Source: Marinobacter sp. CHS3-4 (GTDB lineage Bacteria > Pseudomonadota > Gammaproteobacteria > Pseudomonadales > Oleiphilaceae). From it: DNA of 64,000 nucleotides. Position 1 is the first letter of the stretch, and each line of letters starts with the position of its first letter. Where the stretch lies: assembly GCF_030053415.1 (NCBI RefSeq), contig NZ_JASGBJ010000001.1, positions 1,178,001-1,242,000 on the forward strand, in the 5' to 3' direction. Of the stretch, positions 53,217-60,452 are shown piece after piece. The translations under genes were made by a program, and so were the position numbers. Below the pieces are notes generated by a model that did not search any database, was not told the origin of the DNA, and saw only the letters and a program-made list of their open reading frames with translations.

Positions 53217-54344
53217 GTGTCAGATACCAACATCGAGCTTACTTCCACCATTAGCGAAGACAACAAACTGGAACTGGCCCTGCGCGAGATCGAGATCCCA
53301 GAGCCGGGCGAAAACCAAGTGGTCATCCGCATCGAAGCTGCCCCTATCAACCCGTCTGACCTCGGCGTGATGTTCAGCGCGGCCGATATGACGACGGCCA
53401 GCCAATCTGGCAGCGCCGATCGCCCGGTCATCAGTGCCGATGTCCCGGCCAAGTTCATGGGTGCCGTTAAAAAGCGGGTTGGCAAGCCTATACCCGTCGG
53501 CAACGAAGGCGCCGGTACGGTCGTCGCTGCTGGCTCATCAGCCGCTGCGCAAAGCCTGATGGGCAAAACCGTTGCGGTCATTGGCGGTGGTAGCTACCGC
53601 AAATATCTCTGCGCCAATGTTCAAAGCTGTCTGGAACTGGAGCCGGGTACGACGGCAGCCGAAGGCGCCTCAAGCTTTGTTAATCCGCTGACGGCATTGG
53701 CCATGGTAGAAACCATGCGAGCTGAAGGCCACAAGGCTATCGTTCACGCTGCCGCCGCCTCTAACCTCGGACAAATGCTCAACCGCATCTGCATCGCCGA
53801 CGGCATCGACCTGGTCAATATCGTCCGCAAGCCGGAACAGGAAACTTTGCTGCGCGATATGGGTGCTAAATACGTGGTCAACTCCAGTAGCGACAGCTTT
53901 ATGGCAGACCTGACCGAAGCCCTTATTGAAACCGGCGCTACTATCGCCTTCGACCCTATCGGTGGCGGCAGATTGGCTAGTGATATTCTCACCTGCATGG
54001 AAGTCGCGGTCTCTCGCAACATGACTGAATACAGCGTGTATGGATCTGACATCTACAAGCAGGTGTATATCTATGGCGGCCTTGATCGCGGCCCGATCAC
54101 GCTGAACCGCACGTTTGGTTTTGCCTGGGGTGTGAACGGCTTTTTATTGTTCAATGTATTAGGAAAACTGGGCAAAGAAACCAACATCGCCATGCGCAAA
54201 CGCATAGCCGCCGAGATCAAGACCACGTTCGCCAGTCACTACACTCACGAAGTATCCCTGGCCGGTGCATTACAACTGGATGCGATGGCGGTTTACGGCA
54301 AACAGGCGACGGGAGAGAAGTTCCTGATCAAACCACAGAGCTAA
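53217..54344 (+). CDS. medium-chain dehydrogenase/reductase (zinc-type alcohol dehydrogenase fold)
   Basis: A 375-residue MDR. The N-terminal GroES-like half has EIEIPEPGENQVVIRIEAAPINPSDLG in outline and GNEGAGTVVAAG; the Rossmann half has AIVHAAAASNLGQ, a variant nucleotide motif. The catalytic zinc Cys and His of true alcohol dehydrogenases are not seen, so it is closer to quinone or enoyl reductases. A long insertion after PSDLG is unusual. GTG start after CAGGAG; an in-frame TTG upstream is part of the binding site. Followed by a strong terminator. Confidence 0.88.
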   Translation: MSDTNIELTSTISEDNKLELALREIEIPEPGENQVVIRIEAAPINPSDLGVMFSAADMTTASQSGSADRPVISADVPAKFMGAVKKRVGKPIPVGNEGAGTVVAAGSSAAAQSLMGKTVAVIGGGSYRKYLCANVQSCLELEPGTTAAEGASSFVNPLTALAMVETMRAEGHKAIVHAAAASNLGQMLNRICIADGIDLVNIVRKPEQETLLRDMGAKYVVNSSSDSFMADLTEALIETGATIAFDPIGGGRLASDILTCMEVAVSRNMTEYSVYGSDIYKQVYIYGGLDRGPITLNRTFGFAWGVNGFLLFNVLGKLGKETNIAMRKRIAAEIKTTFASHYTHEVSLAGALQLDAMAVYGKQATGEKFLIKPQS

Positions 54345-54379
54345 CGCTTGATCTCTGTCCGCAAGGCCATCCTGGGCTG

Positions 54380-54409
54380 CTGAGGTCAGATTGAACTGAC
54401 CTCAGTTTT
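54380..54409 (+). terminator. rho-independent terminator after the MDR gene
   Basis: Perfect ten-pair stem CTGAGGTCAG/CTGACCTCAG with a six-base loop, followed by TTTTCCG, 36 bases after the stop codon. Confidence 0.85.
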
Positions 54410-54441
54410 CCGTTAATACACGACGGGTATCTATGTAAACA

Positions 54442-54725
54442 TCCCTTTTCTAGTTTCACCACTTATTCGAAAGCTGCGGTCGAACGGGAGGAATACGCAG
54501 ACTTTCTCAGACGAATTTTTATTCCCTTTCTAGAGGACCACTTTATTAGAAAGCGGCCAATTTATGGTGACAATAGACGGCCATTTTTTGGTGTCACTTC
54601 CAAAGTCTTCGGACTCGGATCTGAATGTTCGCTTTGCGACCAAACAGGCCAGTGAGGCGGTCATTTTAGCTCGTCTAGGTCACTGTAAGTTGGCCAAAAC
54701 AGCTCATTAAAGTTCCAAAACCACG
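54442..54725. mobile_element. gene-free stretch resembling an eroded IS21-type end
   Basis: No open gene. The sequence is AT-richer than its surroundings and contains repeated GGCCA-led blocks: two close copies near 54554-54596, GGCCAGTGAGGCGGTCATTTT near 54648 and TTGGCCAAAACAGCTCATT near 54690. Multiple GGCCA/TGACC-type blocks near a terminus are characteristic of IS21-family elements. Further left, TCCCTTTTCTAG...CCACTTATTCGAAAGC (54442-54475) and a similar block (54523-54554) form an imperfect 81-base-period repeat. No transposase remnant is visible, so the identification is tentative. Confidence 0.4.
54554..54596. repeat. two 19-bp direct repeats, 24-bp period
   Basis: CGGCCAATTTATGGTGACA (54554-54572) and CGGCCATTTTTTGGTGTCA (54578-54596) match at 16 of 19 positions, with five bases between. 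Helical-turn spacing (24 bases) fits tandem protein binding sites, as in insertion-sequence ends or an operator. Confidence 0.7.
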
Positions 54726-54796
54726 TGTCGCAGCTCAGAACCAGACAGCTGCTCTGGATATGGCCATGCTCCATTCTATGGATGCAAGATCCCGAA

Positions 54797-55174
54797 CTAT
54801 TCCTTCTCTTTCCACGAAATCGTGACGGTGCGTTTGCCCCATTCCTTCGCAGCCTCGATGTCCAGCCCCATGTAGATGTCGATCTTGTCTTCCCACCGTT
54901 TGTTCATCTTGTCGCGAACAATGTATGTCCCTGGCAGGCCTTCGATCTTGACCTCTGTGCCGTGAGTCAGGCCGTCGTCAATCAAGTCGCGGGATACGGC
55001 AATCGCTTTCATGCCGGGCTTCAGCGTGTCGCCCCAGGCGGTCAGTGTCGGGTCGCCGGCTTTGGTTTGGCTGTTAACGGAGTTATAGGCGGTGGCGGTT
55101 ACTTCCCGAGGGTTGCCTCCACTGCATCCGGCCAGGATGGCGGCTGTGGTCAATGCTGCTATCAGTCGGGTCAT
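54797..55174 (-). CDS. 3D-domain lipoprotein
   Basis: A 125-residue lipoprotein (lipobox LAGC, Cys17) consisting of a 3D (Asp-Asp-Asp) domain: VTATAYNS at the start, GTYIVRDKMNKRW and KIDIYMGLDIEAAKEWG with the conserved Asp residues. Related domains occur in lytic transglycosylases such as MltA, so a peptidoglycan-related role is likely. Transcribed alone toward the IS-like stretch. Confidence 0.88.
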   Translation of the reverse strand: MTRLIAALTTAAILAGCSGGNPREVTATAYNSVNSQTKAGDPTLTAWGDTLKPGMKAIAVSRDLIDDGLTHGTEVKIEGLPGTYIVRDKMNKRWEDKIDIYMGLDIEAAKEWGKRTVTISWKEKE

Positions 55175-55309
55175 TCTGTTTCCTTAACGTGGTTTACTTA
55201 TGTGCACGCTGACGACATACGATGATAGTGCGATAGAGATTCACTGCGAATCGTGTAATTTAGACCCTTTATGGCAAAAATTTGTTGGTTATTGGCCGGA
55301 GGCGTTGAT

Positions 55310-56338
55310 TTGGAGAAGTCAGAGCAGTTTGCAAGCGATAATTACAGTGGGGTTTGCCCGCAAGCCTGGGAGGCCATGGCCCTGGCCAACAAATCGGACG
55401 AACCGGCCTACGGTGAGGATCGCTGGACCCAGCAGGCGGCCGATGAATTGCGGCGTTTGTTTGATACTGATTGTGAAGTGTATTTTGTGTTCAACGGCAC
55501 CGCAGCCAATTCGCTGGCGCTGGCGTCCATGGGTCAGTCATTTCACAGTGTGATCTGTCACGAACTGGCCCACATTGAAACCGACGAATGTGGCGGGCCG
55601 GAATACGCGTCGAATGGAGCGAAGTTGCTTCTGGGAACCGGTGCTGACGGCAAGCTGACGCCAGAAAGCATCGAGCATCTGGTGACCAAGCGAAGTGATA
55701 TCCATTACCCAAAACCCAAGGTGATCAGTCTGACCCAGGCCACCGAGGTGGGCACGGTTTACACGCCGGAGGACATTCAGACCATCAGAACGGTTGCTGA
55801 CAAGCATGGGTTACGCATTCACATGGATGGTGCCAGATTTGCCAATGCGGTGGCGGCCCTGGATGTGCACCCGTCGGAAATTACCTGGAAAGCGGGTGTG
55901 GACGTGCTGTGTTTTTCCGGTACCAAGAATGGCCTGGCGCTGGGTGAGGCCGTGGTGTTCTTCAACAAGTCACTGGCTGAAGATTTTGAATGGCGTTGCA
56001 AACAGGCAGGACAGCTTGCCTCGAAAATGCGTTTTATCTCGGCGCCCTGGTGCGGCCTGCTGGAAAACGACGTCTGGTTGGCCAATGCCCGTCACGCCAA
56101 CGCCTGCGCTGAGAGGCTCGAGCAGGGCATTGCGCGCATCCCCGGCGTTGAGCTGCGATTCCCCAGACAGGCGAACGGTGTATTCGTGGAGCTGCCCGAA
56201 ACCGTCCAGTTGGCATTGCGTGAAAAAGGATGGCATTTTTACACCTTCATTGGCGGTTCCGCCCGTTTGATGTGCTCCTGGGCTACCCGCCCGGATCAGG
56301 TGGACCGGTTTCTTGCCGACCTGAAGTCACTGGTCTAA
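55310..56338 (+). CDS. ltaE: low-specificity L-threonine aldolase
   Basis: A 342-residue PLP enzyme. EKSEQFASDNYSG opens the protein as in homologues, CHELAHIETDECGG is the substrate/PLP-stacking region, IHMDGARFANAV holds the Asp that contacts PLP nitrogen, and SGTKNG holds the PLP Lys. It cleaves L-threonine or allo-threonine to glycine and acetaldehyde, and related beta-hydroxy amino acids. I set the start at TTG because GGAGG lies seven bases upstream; an ATG 13 codons earlier has no binding site. Followed by an SRPBCC gene at 38 bases. Confidence 0.9.
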   Translation: MEKSEQFASDNYSGVCPQAWEAMALANKSDEPAYGEDRWTQQAADELRRLFDTDCEVYFVFNGTAANSLALASMGQSFHSVICHELAHIETDECGGPEYASNGAKLLLGTGADGKLTPESIEHLVTKRSDIHYPKPKVISLTQATEVGTVYTPEDIQTIRTVADKHGLRIHMDGARFANAVAALDVHPSEITWKAGVDVLCFSGTKNGLALGEAVVFFNKSLAEDFEWRCKQAGQLASKMRFISAPWCGLLENDVWLANARHANACAERLEQGIARIPGVELRFPRQANGVFVELPETVQLALREKGWHFYTFIGGSARLMCSWATRPDQVDRFLADLKSLV

Positions 56339-56376
56339 TCGACCGTTACACCCCGCGCCAAGGACAGAGTCTCAGT

Positions 56377-56811
56377 ATGTTTCATATCCACGTAGAGCGA
56401 ACCATTGAAAAAGACATCGACACGGTCTTTGAAGCGTTAAGTGATCATGCCTCGTACGACCAGTTCCCCGGCGTTGACCGGTCGGTTCTGGTGGAACAGG
56501 GTCAGGAGGATAAGAACGGAAAGGGAGCGTTGAGAATTATTGGCGCGGGTGCGCTGGAGCTTCACGAGCGCATCACGGATTTCAAACGCCCTGAGAAAAT
56601 GCATTACCGGATCGAAAAATCCAGGCCTTTCCCCGTAGACCACCGCCGTGGCGAAATCACGCTGCATCGGGTTGGCAACGCCACCCGGGTAATCTGGATT
56701 TCCACCGGCCACATCAAGCTTCCCCTTGCGGGCCACCTGCTGGATAAAGTTGCACAAAAGCAGTTTTCCAGGGCCTTTGATTCGGTACTGAAAGCCATCG
56801 CAAGGCGCTGA
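56377..56811 (+). CDS. SRPBCC (START/Bet v1-like) family protein
   Basis: A 144-residue protein: FHIHVERTIEKDIDTVFEALSDHASYDQFPG in outline is the typical opening of the polyketide-cyclase/START-like fold, followed by GKGALRIIGAGALELHERITDF and a long C-terminal helix (LLDKVAQKQFSRAFDSVLKAI). It should bind a hydrophobic ligand in its cavity; none can be named. Probably cotranscribed with the aldolase and the DMSP lyase-like gene. Confidence 0.88.
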   Translation: MFHIHVERTIEKDIDTVFEALSDHASYDQFPGVDRSVLVEQGQEDKNGKGALRIIGAGALELHERITDFKRPEKMHYRIEKSRPFPVDHRRGEITLHRVGNATRVIWISTGHIKLPLAGHLLDKVAQKQFSRAFDSVLKAIARR

Positions 56812-56846
56812 ACCTAAACGACTTCCACCAGTTGAATGGAGGGGCT

Positions 56847-57494
56847 GTGAGCAGGCTATCAGACAATGTGGACTGGCAATACGTGTTTCGGGAATTCTGG
56901 CACTTGTACCGGTTTGGTTCCGCCGGTGGCAACCAGGTGATCCGCTCGCACCTCAAGGAAGTGCGAAACCGGCTGAACGCAGAGCTGGAGAAAAACCCGA
57001 GAGTCGCGTTTGAGCAGCCCATCAAGCTTCCGGTCTGTGCCTGGTTGAATCGGGCGATTGACCAGGGCCTCAGCCAGCCCACGGCGTCCCTGGTTCGCGC
57101 GTTTGTTCGGGTGTCTGATCAACTCACCTGGAAATACGGCTATGAGCGCATGCGGCCCGGGCTTGCGCGCAAGTATGCTTATGCAGAATTGATGGGCCCC
57201 AACGGTCCCGTGATTAGCGATCATCTGATTCTGGGCATGGTTCTGTTTGCCCCAAAGTGTACCTACCCGGAACACAGTCACGACGGCATAAGCGAATCCT
57301 ACATCTGTCTGAGTGGCTCGGTATCCGACAGCAACTACAGCGTATTCACCCCTGGCTCATTGCTGTTTAATCCACCACGACGGGCCCACCGCATGACGAC
57401 CGGGGATTTCGAGCCAACGCTGCTGGCATACGCCTGGGTGGGCGACCCGGATAAACTGGCCCATCAGAAGATGGATTTCTCGGTCAAGAAATAG
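56847..57494 (+). CDS. dddL: DddL-type dimethylsulfoniopropionate lyase (cupin)
   Basis: A 215-residue protein with a C-terminal cupin. Motif 1 is complete (H143-S-H145-x4-E150-x6-G157, with Tyr152) and motif 2 supplies His181 (GSLLFNPPRRAH), the metal and catalytic set of DddL/DddQ/DddW lyases. The N-terminal half (REFWHLYRFGSAGGNQVIRSH, RLVRAF-type helices, ARKYAYAELMGPNGPV) matches DddL rather than the others as I recall the family. Expected reaction: DMSP to acrylate plus dimethyl sulfide. GTG start after GGAGGGG. Its end overlaps the convergent LemA-like gene by 31 bases. No acrylate-handling gene is directly adjacent. Confidence 0.85.
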   Translation: MSRLSDNVDWQYVFREFWHLYRFGSAGGNQVIRSHLKEVRNRLNAELEKNPRVAFEQPIKLPVCAWLNRAIDQGLSQPTASLVRAFVRVSDQLTWKYGYERMRPGLARKYAYAELMGPNGPVISDHLILGMVLFAPKCTYPEHSHDGISESYICLSGSVSDSNYSVFTPGSLLFNPPRRAHRMTTGDFEPTLLAYAWVGDPDKLAHQKMDFSVKK

Positions 57495-59689
57495 TCGTAG
57501 GGACGAAAGCGGAACAGTTTTGCCAGAATCAGATCCGGAAAGGACTGAATGCGCGTGTTGTAGATTTTGGCGCTGTCGGTGTAGCTGTTTCGCAGCAGCG
57601 ACAGGTAGTTTTCGGTGCGGGTCATGATGGCCATGAACTGCTGCATGACGTCATGGTTTTTCATGTCCGGATAATCTTCGACTCGAGCGACCAGCTTGTT
57701 CTTGAGGGTCTGTTCGAACGCGATCAGCTTGTCGGTTTCCTCAGGTGTATTGACGGCTTTCAGGTTGACCGCGCGAAGTTTGGCGATGGCCGTTTGCAGA
57801 TCACGCTCGTGAGCCATGGATGCTTTGACGATGGCTTCCAGATTGGGCCAGAGGTCGTGTCGCTGTTGCAGAATCGTGTCGATGTTGGCCCTTGCCCGTT
57901 TAACGCGATTCTCCAGAAATACAATGTCGTTGTAATGAAGAATGCCGATGTAGCCCAGAAGTACCATGGGCACCGCGAGGGCCGAGGTCAGCAGGTTATC
58001 CGGGCTGAAGCTTCCATCGGCGGACAATAAAGCGGTGGTTGCGAACAGAATCAGCCCAAGGCTGGCCGCCACACCGACAAAGCCCTTGGCACCCCGGTCG
58101 ATCAGGATGTCGCTTTCTTCCCGGGCGCTGATCAGGAAAGGCGATTCGCTGTCCTGCTGTATGGTCAGCCGGTCCGGCTGATTCTGGTCCAGTCCAGCAA
58201 ATCCCAGGCAATAGACATTGATGAACGTGTCCATAAAGCTGACGGAATAGCGGCGGTCCCCCCGGGTCTCCGTGTGATGTTTGTGGTATTCGAAGTCGGC
58301 GCCTTCCGGATCGATCTTGATCTTGCCGTGGTTGTCTTCAAGCCAGAAGGGCACGGCATTTTTCTGATGTTCAATGGTTTTCCAACGGGCGTTCTTGCCG
58401 GAACCGCGTTTCTCCTTGACCGTGTAGTCGAATGCAATGCATTTTTCGTCCAGCAGCGGGTCGCGAATAAACGGACACTGGTCATCCACTTCGATCATGC
58501 CTTTAAGCTCGCAAAGCCCGTGGCTGGTGCCCTGGCTGCTGATGGTGGGTAACGCTTCCACCAGACGTTTGAATTTCACCGTACGAATGGCCAGCCACAG
58601 CAGTAACAACGCTGCCAGGGCACTGCCTGCCGATAGCGCAATGCTGACTGTCGAATGCTGGAATTGGCCTCTTGGGCGGCTGTTCGCGATGGCTTGCGCT
58701 CTGGCCTCGGTTTCACTGCTCAGTTCTGGAAGCGCCAGGTTTTTCTCTAACACCTGCCGGGCCATCCATTGGTCCAGCAAGCCGCTGGTGTTTCGGTCGA
58801 TCAATCTTTTGTAGGCGGCGACGTCCGCAAGCGCCATTGAGTTACCCGTCGCGCCGGTGGCTTGCTGGTAGCGGGTTTCGTAAAGGTTGGAAATGGCCTG
58901 CCACTCTTTCTTTAACTGTGTGATACCCAGCACCGAAAGTGTGCCGGTGACGGATAGGGTCATGACCACCAGATACACCCAGAAACGATGAATCTTCAGG
59001 ATTGGCAGGGCCAGCGCAATGCCCAGCGCCAGTAGACCGGTGGCCAGTGAAATACGAATGGAGGCCTGGAACAGCCGGTCACCGCTATCCGTCCCTAGAG
59101 CCTGTTCAGACACCAGGGCAGGCAGGTGGTGATCGCTCAGGCCCTGAAATGTCAGGGTTGAAGCTGCCGCGTTCTTTCCCGCCCGGCTGAAGTTACCTAC
59201 CACATTCACGGAATCACCGGGTTCCAGAGACCATTCCGTGTAGGTTCGCTTGCCCTGTTCAGACTGGTAGGAACGTGGAATATTCCAATCCACGGTGTTC
59301 AGCGCAGCCGGTGGCTGAACCGTCGACTGGCCCGATGTATCGGTCAGACGGAAGGCGCCGCCGCGCTGACCGGATTCCAGCACACGGGTGCGCAGGTCGC
59401 CGTCAGAATCACGGTATTCCTCGGTCAGCTTGTATTCGTAATACAGCGCCTGACTGCCTGAGTAAGGTGTCTTCAACGTGCCATTGCTGGCCTCGGCGAC
59501 GCCGGATACCAGGTAAGGTCCCTGCGCCAGGGCGGCAATCGGAGTGACGGGCAGCCGTTCGAGCTGCCGGGCCTCGGTGAGCTGCGCCAGTCCCTGGCTC
59601 ATGAAAAAGTGGGTACCCGCCAGACACAGAACAGCCAGAACAGCCGAAATAATGCGTCCCGGCCAGCCAGTGAGATTGAATTTCTTCAT
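57464..59689 (-). CDS. GIDE-domain and LemA-domain membrane fusion protein
   Basis: A 741-residue membrane protein. N-terminal span about 12-30; residues about 45-175 and about 380-530 each look like the extramembrane half of GIDE/MAPL-type proteins (GxxVxGxVE..., AFRLTDTSG; VPFWLEDNHGKI), with spans near 215, 245, 350, 545 and 580. The C-terminal 140 residues are LemA-like (VKRARANIDTILQQRHDLWPNL; YNTRIQSFPD). LemA proteins are coiled-coil membrane proteins of unknown role, often beside TPM_phosphatase genes; here the fusion stands alone. Divergence from canonical LemA length (about 190) shows the added modules. Confidence 0.82.
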   Translation of the reverse strand: MKKFNLTGWPGRIISAVLAVLCLAGTHFFMSQGLAQLTEARQLERLPVTPIAALAQGPYLVSGVAEASNGTLKTPYSGSQALYYEYKLTEEYRDSDGDLRTRVLESGQRGGAFRLTDTSGQSTVQPPAALNTVDWNIPRSYQSEQGKRTYTEWSLEPGDSVNVVGNFSRAGKNAAASTLTFQGLSDHHLPALVSEQALGTDSGDRLFQASIRISLATGLLALGIALALPILKIHRFWVYLVVMTLSVTGTLSVLGITQLKKEWQAISNLYETRYQQATGATGNSMALADVAAYKRLIDRNTSGLLDQWMARQVLEKNLALPELSSETEARAQAIANSRPRGQFQHSTVSIALSAGSALAALLLLWLAIRTVKFKRLVEALPTISSQGTSHGLCELKGMIEVDDQCPFIRDPLLDEKCIAFDYTVKEKRGSGKNARWKTIEHQKNAVPFWLEDNHGKIKIDPEGADFEYHKHHTETRGDRRYSVSFMDTFINVYCLGFAGLDQNQPDRLTIQQDSESPFLISAREESDILIDRGAKGFVGVAASLGLILFATTALLSADGSFSPDNLLTSALAVPMVLLGYIGILHYNDIVFLENRVKRARANIDTILQQRHDLWPNLEAIVKASMAHERDLQTAIAKLRAVNLKAVNTPEETDKLIAFEQTLKNKLVARVEDYPDMKNHDVMQQFMAIMTRTENYLSLLRNSYTDSAKIYNTRIQSFPDLILAKLFRFRPYDYFLTEKSIF

Positions 59690-59714
59690 CCTCAGTACAT
59701 CCTTGCCCGGGTGC

Positions 59715-60167
59715 TCAGATCCCGACGTCCTTTACGTTTTCCATGACCACATAGGTGCTGGTTTGCAGAACGTGGGGCAGGGCAGACACCTGCTCACCCA
59801 AAACTTTCCGATATTCTGCCATGTTGCTGGTGCGGACTTTTAAAAGGTAATCAAAATTGCCTGCAATCATGTGGCATTGTTCCACGGCCGAGATCTGATT
59901 GACCGACTCATTGAACGCCGCCAGTGCCTGGCTGCTGGTATCGTTCAGCTTTACTTCGGCAAACGCGATGTGGTTTTGGCCCAGTTTCGTATGGTTCACC
60001 AGCGCGGTGTAGCCCGTAATGTAGCTTTGCTCTTCCAGCCGCCGCATTCTGACCTGGCAGGGTGTCTTTGACAGGCCCACCCGTGACGCCAGCTCTGTGA
60101 CCGTCACCCGGGCATTTTTTTGCAGTTCCCGGATGATGGAGTGGTCAATCCGATCCAGTTCAACCAT
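59715..60167 (-). CDS. putR: Lrp/AsnC-family regulator, probable PutR
   Basis: A 150-residue Lrp-type regulator: helix-turn-helix VTVTELASRVGLSKTPCQVRMRRLEE (about 20-45), then an RAM/AsnC effector domain with the AGNFDYLLKV signature. It is divergent from putA across 285 bases. PutR of alphaproteobacteria and several gammaproteobacteria activates putA in response to proline and autoregulates; short PutA proteins without their own DNA-binding domain depend on it, as here. Confidence 0.9.
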   Translation of the reverse strand: MVELDRIDHSIIRELQKNARVTVTELASRVGLSKTPCQVRMRRLEEQSYITGYTALVNHTKLGQNHIAFAEVKLNDTSSQALAAFNESVNQISAVEQCHMIAGNFDYLLKVRTSNMAEYRKVLGEQVSALPHVLQTSTYVVMENVKDVGI

Positions 60168-60452
60168 GGTTTTCTCCTGATCTTTCCCTGCCTTCCCTGC
60201 GTAATTCCCTTATAACAGCTACTCTTTAGAGATATGTGCTCACTCACCGAGGGGAGGAATATGTCTTTTCCCGCTTCAAAGCTTAAGGTTTTTTGACTAA
60301 TCCGCAAGCGTCTTCGAGTTTTATTGCTGCTTTTCGCTCTCCAGAAAAGCCAAATCGAATTGCAAAAACAGATTTTACAGTGAAACAGCCTTGAGCGTTC
60401 TCGGTAAAATGCTGTAAAGGCTAACAAGACACACAAACATGAGGGTTCAACT
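60168..60452. promoter_or_regulatory. divergent putR-putA control region
   Basis: 285 gene-free bases, AT-richer than the flanks, with A/T runs around 60283-60400 where Lrp-type proteins usually bind. GAGGG eight bases before the putA ATG is its ribosome binding site. No perfect palindrome was found. Confidence 0.55.
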
